Shown one piece after another: positions 7,161 through 14,978 of a stretch of 64,000 nucleotides of DNA (position 1 is its first letter; each line of letters opens with the position of its first letter). Location of the stretch: positions 2,852,001-2,916,000 of the forward strand of contig NZ_CP082273.1 in assembly GCF_019880385.1 (NCBI RefSeq), in the 5' to 3' direction. The notes below the pieces were generated by a model. The model was not told the origin of the DNA, did not search any database, and saw only the letters and a program-made list of their open reading frames with translations. The translations under genes and the position numbers were made by a program. This DNA comes from Nocardioides coralli (GTDB lineage Bacteria > Actinomycetota > Actinomycetes > Propionibacteriales > Nocardioidaceae).

Positions 7161-8482
7161 GCAAGGGTCCCGAGCAGATCCGGTTCGAGCAGGCCGTCGA
7201 CTCGGCTGCTCCCGAAGGGGCGATGTCGGCCGCCTTCGAGTGGTTGCGGGCCGCCGAGGCCCTCAGCACCGTGGCCCTCCAGCTGCGCGAGCGGTCGGGA
7301 TCGGCCGAGACCATCTCCGAGCAGACCGGCCCCCGGATGCGCGAGGCCTTCGTCAGGTCCGCCGAGGCCATGGACAAGCGGGCCGAGAAGCTCCGTCGTG
7401 GCGGGGCGTCGCTCCAGGACGCGGCGGCGCGCATCGACACCGCCCGCAGCGACCGCGCCAAGCTCAAGCCCCTCGACGACCCGGGGACGTGGACCGGCCC
7501 CAGCTCGCCGAAGACGCCCGAGGAGGTCAAGGCCCGGGCCGAGTACGACACCGCGGTCGACACCTACGAGAAGAACCGGCGCTTCAACGAGGCCCTGGCC
7601 CGCCAGCACAACGAGCAGATGGACTCCCAGAACCGTGAGACGACGCGGGTGATGAAGTCGATCCACGGGGAGCCCGACCCGGTGCCGCAGGCCGCCGGGC
7701 CGGCCGGTGGCGGCGCGGCCCGGGTCCCGGCCGGTACGCCGGGTGGTGCCACCACCGCGACGGGGCCCACCCCGGGGTCCTTCTACTCCTCACCCGCCGC
7801 AGGCGCGGCCCCGCAGACCACCGCGTCCACCGCCTCCACCGCCTCCACCGGAACGACCGGTGACACCCAGCAGGGCGGGACCGTCGGCACCCCGCAGGGC
7901 GGAGGCACGCCCGCGGCCGCCTCGGGCGCATCGGCGGCCCCCGCGACCTCACCCGCCGGCAGCACCGGCAGCACGGGCGGCACCCTCGGCGGGGTCGCCG
8001 CCGCCACAGGAGGTGCTGTCATCGGCGGCGCCGGTGGCGTCCTCGGCGGCGTGCGTGGCGCTCCGCTGCCCGTGTCGAGCAGCAGCACGGGCACCAACGC
8101 GGCCCGCGCCCTCGGCTCGTCGGCCCGCACCGGCGCGGCCGGCACCCTCGGTCGCACCACCGCCGCGACGCCCGCGACGGGCACCCGGCCGGCAGCGGGC
8201 GCCTCGGGAGCCGCTCGGGCGGGTTCCAGCACCAGCCGGGTCGCGACCCGGGCCTCGACCCGGTCCACACCCGGGGCCGCCGCCGGCACCGCCGGCGGTC
8301 GTGCCGCCCCGTCCACGACCGGCGCACCGGGGGCCGGCCGCCGCGCAGCCTTCGGCGGGCAGGTCGTGGCCGGTCGCGCCGGTCGGACCACGGGCGACGA
8401 CCGCACCCGCCCCACGGACCACCTCCCCGGTGACCAGGACTGGCTCGACGACGAGGACGTCTCTCCCTCGGTCCTCGACTGA
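7157..8482 (+). CDS. PPE-like protein with Ala/Gly/Thr-rich tail, probable type VII secretion substrate
   Basis: The first ~170 of 441 residues are helical with AAFEWLRAAEALSTVAL, which resembles the helical head of PPE/ESX proteins. Residues ~175-420 are low-complexity Ala/Gly/Thr/Ser/Pro, ending in an acidic tail DWLDDEDVSP. The tail is coded by GCC/ACC/GGC-rich DNA that gives long spurious frames on both strands. There is no signal peptide. The gene overlaps the EspC-like gene by ATGA. Surface or cell-wall location via type VII secretion is inferred from this layout. Confidence 0.68.
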   Translation: MSKGPEQIRFEQAVDSAAPEGAMSAAFEWLRAAEALSTVALQLRERSGSAETISEQTGPRMREAFVRSAEAMDKRAEKLRRGGASLQDAAARIDTARSDRAKLKPLDDPGTWTGPSSPKTPEEVKARAEYDTAVDTYEKNRRFNEALARQHNEQMDSQNRETTRVMKSIHGEPDPVPQAAGPAGGGAARVPAGTPGGATTATGPTPGSFYSSPAAGAAPQTTASTASTASTGTTGDTQQGGTVGTPQGGGTPAAASGASAAPATSPAGSTGSTGGTLGGVAAATGGAVIGGAGGVLGGVRGAPLPVSSSSTGTNAARALGSSARTGAAGTLGRTTAATPATGTRPAAGASGAARAGSSTSRVATRASTRSTPGAAAGTAGGRAAPSTTGAPGAGRRAAFGGQVVAGRAGRTTGDDRTRPTDHLPGDQDWLDDEDVSPSVLD

Positions 8483-8497
8483 TCGACGCCGGCCCCG

Positions 8498-8528
8498 CCG
8501 AGCCCCCGGTCCCCCGCCGGGGGCTCGG
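8498..8528. terminator. GC-rich hairpin between convergent genes
   Basis: CCGAGCCCCCGG and CCGGGGGCTCGG form a perfect 12-bp stem around a 7-nt loop. It follows the PPE-like gene and lies just before the tsaD stop on the other strand, so it can serve both. Confidence 0.75.
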
Positions 8529-8534
8529 TGCGTG

Positions 8535-9578
8535 TCAGGCCTGGACGGCCGTGACCGGCTGGGAGGAGTCCGCGGGCAGGTCCAGCGCAGACGGCGTACG
8601 CCGTCGGGCGACCATCTCGGCCCCCAGGGCTGCCACCATGGCGCCGTTGTCGGTGCACAGCCCCGGTCGCGGCACCCGGACCCGGATCCCGCGGGCGCTG
8701 GCCCGCTCCTCCACGAGCACCCGCAGCCGGGAGTTGGCCGCGACGCCGCCCCCGACGAGGACGGTGTCGATGCCGTGGGTCGCTGCCGCGTCGACCGCCT
8801 TGCGGGCCAGCACGTCGCACACCGCCTCCTGGAAGGAGGCCGCCACGTCGGCCACCGGGACCGGTTCGCCGCTGCGCTCGCGCGCCTCCACCCAGCGGGC
8901 CACGGCCGTCTTGAGACCGGAGAAGGAGAAGTCGAACCGGTGTCGCTCGAGGTCGCGACGGGAGGTCAGGCCGCGCGGGAAGTCGATGGCGATGCTGCTG
9001 CCCTCGCGGGCGGCCCGGTCGATGTGGGGTCCGCCGGGGAACGGCAGCCCCAGCAGTCGGGCGACCTTGTCGAAGGCCTCGCCGGCGGCGTCGTCGATGG
9101 TGGCGCCCAGCGGCTCGACGTCGCCGGTGACGTCGGAGACCCGCAGCAGGCTGGAGTGGCCGCCGGACACCAGCATCGCCAGGCACGGCTCGGGCAGCGC
9201 CCCGTGCTCGAGCTGGTCGACGGCGACGTGGGCCGCGAGGTGGTTGACGCCGTAGAGCGGCTTGCCGAGCCCCAGCGCGAGCGCCTTGGCGGCGGCGACG
9301 CCGACCAGCAGCGCACCGGCCAGGCCCGGCCCCGAGGTGACCGCGACCGCGTCGACGTCGTGCAGCCGCACGCCGGCCGTCTCGCACGCCCGCTCGATGG
9401 TCGGCACCATCGCCTCCAGGTGTGCCCGGCTGGCGACCTCCGGCACGACGCCGCCGAAGCGGGCGTGCTCGTCGACGCTGCTCGCCACCGCGTCGGCCAG
9501 CAGCGTGTGGCCACGCACGATGCCGACGCCGGTCTCGTCGCAGGAGGTCTCGATGCCGAGGACCACGGGCTCGTCCAT
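8535..9578 (-). CDS. tsaD: tRNA N6-adenosine threonylcarbamoyltransferase TsaD
   Basis: This 347-residue protein transfers the threonylcarbamoyl group from TC-AMP to A37 of ANN-decoding tRNAs. It starts [17 protein letters not shown] and has the metal histidines in VNHLAAH (H113, H117), the nucleotide loop [29 protein letters not shown] and LCTDNGAM near the C-terminus. Its partners tsaB and tsaE lie upstream, but a GNAT gene on the other strand separates it from rimI. It has its own promoter candidate: CATGAT ends 6 nt before the ATG, fitting a leaderless start. Confidence 0.97.
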   Translation of the reverse strand: MDEPVVLGIETSCDETGVGIVRGHTLLADAVASSVDEHARFGGVVPEVASRAHLEAMVPTIERACETAGVRLHDVDAVAVTSGPGLAGALLVGVAAAKALALGLGKPLYGVNHLAAHVAVDQLEHGALPEPCLAMLVSGGHSSLLRVSDVTGDVEPLGATIDDAAGEAFDKVARLLGLPFPGGPHIDRAAREGSSIAIDFPRGLTSRRDLERHRFDFSFSGLKTAVARWVEARERSGEPVPVADVAASFQEAVCDVLARKAVDAAATHGIDTVLVGGGVAANSRLRVLVEERASARGIRVRVPRPGLCTDNGAMVAALGAEMVARRRTPSALDLPADSSQPVTAVQA

Positions 9579-9584
9579 GGCCCC

Positions 9585-9602
9585 ATCATGCCCGGGCACA
9601 AT
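9585..9602. promoter_or_regulatory. Divergent leaderless promoters of tsaD and the GNAT gene
   Basis: On the minus strand CATGAT (9585-9590) ends 6 nt before ATG 9578. On the plus strand CACAAT (9597-9602) ends 6 nt before GTG 9609. The two start codons are only 30 bp apart, so the -35 region of each promoter must lie over the other gene's start. Confidence 0.5.
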
Positions 9603-9608
9603 GAGGCC

Positions 9609-10364
9609 GTGGGTCGCGTGGGGGTCGTCCAGCTGGCCCACCTGCCGTTCGTGAGGCACACGGTCGATCCCGACCTGCTGGTCGACGCCTGGTCGTCCGA
9701 CGACGGCGCCGCCCTCGTCCTGGCCGGACGCGCCACCCACGAGGGGATCCGGACGGTGGCCACCGGCTTCGGCCGCGCCGCGTCACTCACCCCGCTGCTG
9801 GACCGCGCCGCCGCCACCCACCCCGTGCCGGCGCGACTGCTGATCTCGGCGGGGGCCGAGCCCGCCGTGCCCGCCGCGTGGCGCTGGGAGCCCGGTCGAC
9901 CCTGGCACTGGATGCTCACCCGCGACGTCCCCGCCGAGCAGGATGGTGACCCGCGGGTCGAGGAGCTCCGTGACCCGACCGAGGTGGCTGCGCTGCTGGA
10001 CCGTGAGGCACCCGACTCCTTCGCACGGCCCGGCACCCCGGGGGTCGAGGCGTGGCTCGGCGTCCGCGCCGACGGGGTGCTGCTGGCCGCCGGAGCAGTG
10101 CTGCGCCAGCACGACGGCAGCGGTCACCTGCGTGCTGTCACCGTCTCCGCCGATGCGCGAGGGCGCGGCCTCGGACGGCTGCTGAGCACCGCGCTGACCC
10201 ACCGGGCCCTCATCGGTCCCCGGGTGTCGAGCCTCGGGGTGTACGCCGACAACGGGCCGGCGCTGCGCATCTACGCCGGGCTGGGCTACCGGACCTGTCA
10301 CACGCTGGTCGGCGGACCGCTGACGAGGCGCTCCAGCACCACGGCCGTCGCTCCGTCGCGGTAG
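9609..10364 (+). CDS. GNAT family N-acetyltransferase between rimI and tsaD
   Basis: This 251-residue protein has a poorly conserved N-terminal half and a C-terminal FR47-like GNAT domain: [19 protein letters not shown] (about 170-190) and [19 protein letters not shown] (about 210-230). The substrate is unknown. GTG 9609 is preferred because CACAAT lies 6 nt upstream; ATG 9588 is an in-frame alternative. Its last 67 bp are antisense to the rimI 3' end, and its final dozen residues (Arg/Ser/Thr) look like read-through of that antisense. It interrupts the usual rimI-tsaD pair. Confidence 0.82.
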   Translation: MGRVGVVQLAHLPFVRHTVDPDLLVDAWSSDDGAALVLAGRATHEGIRTVATGFGRAASLTPLLDRAAATHPVPARLLISAGAEPAVPAAWRWEPGRPWHWMLTRDVPAEQDGDPRVEELRDPTEVAALLDREAPDSFARPGTPGVEAWLGVRADGVLLAAGAVLRQHDGSGHLRAVTVSADARGRGLGRLLSTALTHRALIGPRVSSLGVYADNGPALRIYAGLGYRTCHTLVGGPLTRRSSTTAVAPSR

Positions 10365-10756
10365 TAGCGGGGCCGCCGGTCGAGCTCCCGGAAACCGTTC
10401 TCGCCGTAGAACGCCAGCGCGGGGACGTTGTCCTCGCGGACCTCGAGCATGATCCGCTCCGCGCCCTCCGCGACCGCCAGGTCGACCACGTCGTCGAGGA
10501 GCGCCGTGGCGACCCCTGAGCGCCGGTACGCCGGGTCGACCGCGATCCGCTGCAGCTCCACCAGGTCGGCGACCGCGCTCGCGACGGCGTACCCCACCAG
10601 CCGGCTGCCGCTGCGGGCGACGAGGTAGTGCACGCTCGGCACCCCGCCGGTCACCCCGTCGCGGACCAGCCCCTCCGACCACGCGTCGCGCCCGAGGGCG
10701 ACCTGCTCGAGCCGGGCGATGGCCGGGACGTCGGCGGTGGTGGCGCGCCCGATCAC
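10298..10756 (-). CDS. rimI: Ribosomal-protein-alanine N-acetyltransferase RimI
   Basis: This 152-residue GNAT protein acetylates the N-terminal alanine of ribosomal protein S18 in E. coli; the actinobacterial enzyme may have wider targets. The acetyl-CoA loop is ELQRIAVDPAYRRSGVATAL and the late block is LEVREDNVPALAFYGENGF. ATGA overlap with tsaB supports the start and the operon. The 3' end is antisense to the GNAT gene at 9609-10364. Confidence 0.92.
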   Translation of the reverse strand: MIGRATTADVPAIARLEQVALGRDAWSEGLVRDGVTGGVPSVHYLVARSGSRLVGYAVASAVADLVELQRIAVDPAYRRSGVATALLDDVVDLAVAEGAERIMLEVREDNVPALAFYGENGFRELDRRPRYYRDGATAVVLERLVSGPPTSV

Positions 10757-11409
10757 GTGCCGGGACCGTCGGGGAGCGCGGGCTTGCGGGCACCGGGCGT
10801 GGCCGCGTCGGGCCGCCGCAGGTAGAGCGGCTCGGGGTCGCGCAGCTCCGCGCGCTCGCCGGCCACCGTGCGGGCCAGCCAGCCGGCGCTCGGGCGCAGC
10901 GGCCGGACACCGGTGGGGAAGTGGTCCGGGTAGAGGGCCGCCCCCTCCCCGACGACCTGTGCGTCGGTGGCCAGGTCGGCGGGCTTGTCGACGACGGGTC
11001 CGGCGAGCCGGGTCCCCTCCTCGTCGTACGACGCGAGGTAGACCTCCTTGCGGCGTGCGTCGGTGGCCACCACGAAGTCACCGATCACCGAGCCGGTGTC
11101 GACGGCCTCCACGGCCAACACGTCGAGGGTGCAGACGCCGTAGACGGGGATCTCCAGCACGAACCCGAGGGTCCGGGCGGTGACCAGCCCCACGCGCAGC
11201 CCGGTGAAGGGGCCCGGCCCGACGCCGACGGCGATGGCGGTGAGGTCCTGGCGCACGATCCCGACCTGCTGCAGGGCCCGCTCGACCAGGGGCGCCAGCT
11301 GCTCCCCGTGGCGCATGGTCTGCTCGCTGGCGAGCTCGGCGACCACGTCGGTGCCGTCGTGGACGGCAACGGTCACGGTGGGGGTCGCGGTGTCGAAGGC
11401 GAGCAGCAC
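10753..11409 (-). CDS. tsaB: tRNA threonylcarbamoyladenosine biosynthesis protein TsaB
   Basis: This 218-residue actin-like ASKHA protein is the partner that binds TsaD and TsaE. It starts VLLAFDTATPTVTVAV and has AIAVGVGPGPFTGLRVGL, the TsaD-interface helix region. GTG 11409 is the natural start because it places LLAFDTATP at the N-terminus, where the family has it; no better start lies upstream. The gap to the tsaE fusion is 13 bp and the downstream overlap with rimI is 4 bp. Confidence 0.95.
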   Translation of the reverse strand: MLLAFDTATPTVTVAVHDGTDVVAELASEQTMRHGEQLAPLVERALQQVGIVRQDLTAIAVGVGPGPFTGLRVGLVTARTLGFVLEIPVYGVCTLDVLAVEAVDTGSVIGDFVVATDARRKEVYLASYDEEGTRLAGPVVDKPADLATDAQVVGEGAALYPDHFPTGVRPLRPSAGWLARTVAGERAELRDPEPLYLRRPDAATPGARKPALPDGPGT

Positions 11410-11422
11410 AGCGACAGGGTAG

Positions 11423-12817
11423 TCAGACGCTGCGGAGGACCCGCACCACGTGGGCGTCGATCGCCGAGAGTCCGGCGTGGTCCTCGACCGGGTCCCACCA
11501 GGCCAGTCCGTCCACGTCGGCACCCGGCCGCAGGCCGTCGGGCCCGGGCACCACGGCCCGGTAGATCGCGACCCGCTTGATCACGCGCTCGTGGCCGTAC
11601 TGGATCGTGGCGACGCCGCAGAAGTCGACCTGTCCGGGCTCGCCGCCGGTGGCGCGGCGGTACTGCTCGACCACCGCGGCCCGCGGCGACGCGTCGGGGG
11701 CCAACCGGGCCAGCGGCAGCTCCCACTCGGCGGTCCGCGTGTTGTGGACCAGCAGCACGCGGTCCTCGTGCTCGGGGACCAGCATCGACATCGTCAGCGG
11801 GACCTCGCGGTCGAGGTCGTGGAGGTCGCGCTCCGCGCAGGGCCAGAAGTCGACGAGCAGCGTCTCGTCGGGCTTCTCGGCCAGCGGCGGGCGCTGGGTG
11901 TCGGGCACCTCGAGCTCGTACCAGCGCGGCCCGACGGGCATCATCAGCACCCGGCGCGGGTCCAGCCCCGGGGCGTCGCCCACGTGCGCGAGCGCCCGGA
12001 TGATGCGCAGCTCCAGCCGCGACTCCGCCAGCCCCTCGGCGATGCCCTCCCCCCACTCGACGACCGTCACCGAGTCGTCGAGGGAGGCGTCGAGGTCGAG
12101 GTCGTCGAGCTCGTCGATGCCGCCCAGCCGGTAGGCGTCGACGTGGACCAGCGCGGGCCCGTCGGCCAGCGAGGGGTGGACCCTGGCGATGACGAACGTC
12201 GGGGAGGTGACGTCGCCGCGGACCCCGAGCCCCTCCCCGATGCCCTGCGTGAGCGTGGTCTTGCCAGCCCCGAGCTCCCCCGTGAGGACCACCAGGTCGC
12301 CTGCGCGCAGCTGGTCGGCGAGGGCCCGACCCAGGGTGCGCATGCTGTCGGCGTCGGGCACGTCGAAGAGGAAGGTGTTGAGCGGCCGTCGCAGCTCGAC
12401 GTTGGGCTCGTTGCGACGTACCTCCCGGAAGCCGCGACGCTCCCAGAAGGCCACCGTCTCGGGCAGCTCGAGGCGGGCGACGACCGTGAGGTCGTCGAAC
12501 CCCTCGGAGGCGGCGACGGCGGCCTCGATGAGCCGGGCGGCGATGCCATGACCCTGGACGTCGGGCAGGACGCCGAAGCGGCGGAGGTACATGGTGGTCC
12601 CGACCGGGTCGAGGACCAGACCGCCGACGGCTCGACCGTCGAGGGTGGCGAGCAGGCCGCCGCGGGGGCCCAGCAGCGTCGCCATCGACTCCGCGGTCTC
12701 GGTGAGGGTGGCGGCGGGTGGGTCGAGCGGCGGCCGCGCCGCGAACGCCGGGCGTACGGCGGCCAGCAGCTCCTCGGCGCGGTCGGGACCGACCGCGTGG
12801 ATCTCGACGCCGGTCAC
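11423..12817 (-). CDS. tsaE: GNAT-TsaE-Nudix-like three-domain fusion
   Basis: This 464-residue protein is three times the usual TsaE length. Residues 1-145 are a GNAT domain (RRFGVLPDVQGHGIAARL, then PETVAFWERRGF). Residues ~150-285 are TsaE, the ATPase of t6A synthesis: Walker A GELGAGKTTL (180-189), TSPTFVIAR (204-212), HVDAYRLGG (225-233) and VEWGEG (253-258). Residues ~345-464 resemble a Nudix fold (EDRVLLVHNTRTAEWELP), but the Nudix box is degenerate: the G and RE..EE.G positions are mostly replaced in AVVEQYRRATG. GTG 12817 overlaps the upstream hydrolase by 4 bp. GNAT-TsaE fusions occur in actinobacteria; the third domain is less familiar to me. Confidence 0.9.
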   Translation of the reverse strand: MTGVEIHAVGPDRAEELLAAVRPAFAARPPLDPPAATLTETAESMATLLGPRGGLLATLDGRAVGGLVLDPVGTTMYLRRFGVLPDVQGHGIAARLIEAAVAASEGFDDLTVVARLELPETVAFWERRGFREVRRNEPNVELRRPLNTFLFDVPDADSMRTLGRALADQLRAGDLVVLTGELGAGKTTLTQGIGEGLGVRGDVTSPTFVIARVHPSLADGPALVHVDAYRLGGIDELDDLDLDASLDDSVTVVEWGEGIAEGLAESRLELRIIRALAHVGDAPGLDPRRVLMMPVGPRWYELEVPDTQRPPLAEKPDETLLVDFWPCAERDLHDLDREVPLTMSMLVPEHEDRVLLVHNTRTAEWELPLARLAPDASPRAAVVEQYRRATGGEPGQVDFCGVATIQYGHERVIKRVAIYRAVVPGPDGLRPGADVDGLAWWDPVEDHAGLSAIDAHVVRVLRSV

Positions 12818-13857
12818 GACAGCCCGACCCGTTCCCCGGCCGCGGCCAGCAGCTGGTCGAGCGCGGCGTTGACCTGCTCGTGGCGCTCCATGATCACCAT
12901 GTGGCCGGCGCCCTCGCACTCCACCAGCTGGGCGTCGGGGATCCGCGACGCGAGCTTGCGGCTGTGGCCGATGGAGGTGACCTTGTCGCGGGTGCCGCCG
13001 ATGATCGTGACGGGCACCTCGGTCAGGGCGTGGATCGTCTCGAACTTGTCGAACGACGTGAACGTCGGGAAGAACTCCGCGATCACCTCGAAGGGCGTGG
13101 CCGAGAGCATCTCGTCCACGAAGTCGATGTAGGACGCCGGGACGTCGTCGCCGAAGGCGAAGCGATCCGTGACCACCGTCGCGACCGCCTGACCCGCCCG
13201 TCGCAAGCCGTCGACGGTGCGGTGGCCGCGCGCCAGGACCGCCATGGTGCGCATCGCCAGTGCGCTGCCGAGCGTGGAGGGCAGCAGCGGCGCCACGATC
13301 CGGTGCGGGTCGAGACCGCCGGCGGTGGTCGAGATCAGGGCGACGCCCACGACCGTGTCCCCGAAGAGCTCGGGCCGCTCCTCGGCCAGCGCCACGATGC
13401 TCATGCCGCCCATGGAGTGGCCGACGAGGACCACCGGGCCCTCGCCCACCTGGTCGAGGACCTGGCCCAGGTCGCGGCCGACCTGCTCGATGGTGGCGTT
13501 GCCCTCGCGGGAGCGCCCGGAACGGCCGTGGGAGCGCTGGTCGTAGAACACGGTGCGCACCAGGCCGCGGTAGCCGGCGCGCTGGAAGTGCCAGCAGTCC
13601 ATGTTGAGGGCGTAGCCGTGGACGAAGACCACCGTGAGCGGGGAGCCGGGAAGCTCGTCGACCTCGACGTGGAGTGGTACGCCGTCATCGGTGACGACGG
13701 TGCGTGGCTTGGCCCGCAACGAGCCGAAGGGCGCGTGGTCGCCCGCCCCCCGGTGGGCGATGATCCGGCGCTGCCGGGCGACGCCGAGGGCGGCGCCGGC
13801 AGCCGCCACGCCGGCTGCGGACGCGGCGATGCCGATCAGTCGGCGGCGGACGCTCAC
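12814..13857 (-). CDS. Alpha/beta hydrolase, membrane-anchored
   Basis: This 347-residue protein has an N-terminal Arg-rich segment and hydrophobic stretch (LIGIAASAAGVAAAGAALG), then an alpha/beta hydrolase fold: VVFVHGYALNMDCW (oxyanion region), nucleophile elbow VGHSMGGMS, and a late GAGHMVIMERH carrying the catalytic His. Substrate unknown. Homologues usually sit between alr and tsaE in actinobacteria, as here. GTG 13857 gives a 4-bp overlap with alr, which decides the start. Confidence 0.9.
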   Translation of the reverse strand: MSVRRRLIGIAASAAGVAAAGAALGVARQRRIIAHRGAGDHAPFGSLRAKPRTVVTDDGVPLHVEVDELPGSPLTVVFVHGYALNMDCWHFQRAGYRGLVRTVFYDQRSHGRSGRSREGNATIEQVGRDLGQVLDQVGEGPVVLVGHSMGGMSIVALAEERPELFGDTVVGVALISTTAGGLDPHRIVAPLLPSTLGSALAMRTMAVLARGHRTVDGLRRAGQAVATVVTDRFAFGDDVPASYIDFVDEMLSATPFEVIAEFFPTFTSFDKFETIHALTEVPVTIIGGTRDKVTSIGHSRKLASRIPDAQLVECEGAGHMVIMERHEQVNAALDQLLAAAGERVGLS

Positions 13858-14978
13858 AGGACGGTCCCTTCGTCGACGTGCTGACGCTCGAACCGGCCGC
13901 CGAGCCGCGTCACGATCTCGTAGTTGATGGTGTCGCACCACACGGCCCAGTCCTGGGCCGTGGGCTCGCCGTCGTCACCGGGCCCGAACAGGACCACCTC
14001 GTCCCCGGCCTCGGCGTGGTCGTCGCCGAGGTCGACCACGAGCTGGTCCATGCAGACCCGGCCGCGGATGGGCCGCCGGCGGCCGCGCACCCACGCCTCG
14101 GCGCGGTTGCCCGCCCGCCGCATCACCCCGTCGCCGTACCCGACGGGCACCAGCCCGAGCGTGGTCGGCCGGTCGGCCCGCCAGGTGTGCCCGTAGGAGA
14201 CGCCGTCGCCGGCCGCGACCCGCTTGACGAGCGAGAGCCGGCTGCGGGCGGTCATCACCGGCCGGAGCACGACGTCGTGCGGGGCGAGGGGTGCCGGGTC
14301 GAGCCCGTAGGCCGCGATGCCGCACCGCACCAGGTCGAAGCGGGAGCTCGGCCGCAGCAGCGTCGCCGCACTGTTGGCGAGGTGGCGCACCTCGGGGCGC
14401 AGCCCCGCGGCCGCCGCGACGTCGAGCGCCTGCCGGAAGGCGGTCTCCTGGGCGTCGTTGGCCGGGTGGTCCGGCTCGTCGCTGCAGGCGAAGTGGGACC
14501 AGATGCCGGTGACCCGCCAATCGCCGCGCTCCTCACCGGCCCGCGCCTCGGCCACGACGGCCTCCCACTCCTCGAGGGTGGCCCCGCCCCGGGAGAGACC
14601 GGTGTCGACCTTGAGCTGCACGCGTGCGGGAGCGGCCCGGCGCGTGGCGGCGGCGATCTCGGCCAGCTCCGCCCGGCTGTAGGCGGTCACGTCCACATCT
14701 GCCTCGACGGCGGCCGCATAGTCCTCGCCGGGGACCCCCAGCCAGCACAGCAGGCGGTCGCGGTCCCCCACCTGACGCAGCCGCAGCGCCTCGTCGATCG
14801 TGGCGACTCCCAGCCACTCCGCGCCCGCCGCCCGTGCCGCGCGGCCGGCCTCGGCGATGCCGTGGCCGTAGCCGTCGGCCTTGACGACCACCATCACCGG
14901 CACCCCGGCGTGCTGGCGCAGCCGGGCGACGTTGTGGCGGAGCGAGGGCAGCTCGACGACGATCTCTGCCCTGCTCAT
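13854..14978 (-). CDS. alr: Alanine racemase
   Basis: This 374-residue PLP enzyme interconverts L- and D-alanine for peptidoglycan. The PLP lysine is K33 in MVVVKADGYGHG; the second catalytic base is the Tyr of GVSYGHTW. VRCGIAAYGLDP and GRVCMDQLVVDLG are family blocks. ATG 14978 overlaps the nnrD stop by 4 bp. Placement between cell-wall and t6A genes matches the conserved actinobacterial cluster. Confidence 0.97.
   Translation of the reverse strand: MSRAEIVVELPSLRHNVARLRQHAGVPVMVVVKADGYGHGIAEAGRAARAAGAEWLGVATIDEALRLRQVGDRDRLLCWLGVPGEDYAAAVEADVDVTAYSRAELAEIAAATRRAAPARVQLKVDTGLSRGGATLEEWEAVVAEARAGEERGDWRVTGIWSHFACSDEPDHPANDAQETAFRQALDVAAAAGLRPEVRHLANSAATLLRPSSRFDLVRCGIAAYGLDPAPLAPHDVVLRPVMTARSRLSLVKRVAAGDGVSYGHTWRADRPTTLGLVPVGYGDGVMRRAGNRAEAWVRGRRRPIRGRVCMDQLVVDLGDDHAEAGDEVVLFGPGDDGEPTAQDWAVWCDTINYEIVTRLGGRFERQHVDEGTVL

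Noticed and set aside
7817..7860. Short GCC/ACC tandem repeats in the PPE-like tail
   Set aside because: They follow from Ala/Thr/Ser-rich coding sequence; no separate repeat array or CRISPR spacing.
7707..9608. Long plus-strand frame joining the PPE-like region to the GNAT gene
   Set aside because: Only the part from 9609 has a GNAT domain. The earlier part is Pro/Arg/His-rich and overlaps the PPE-like gene and antisense tsaD.
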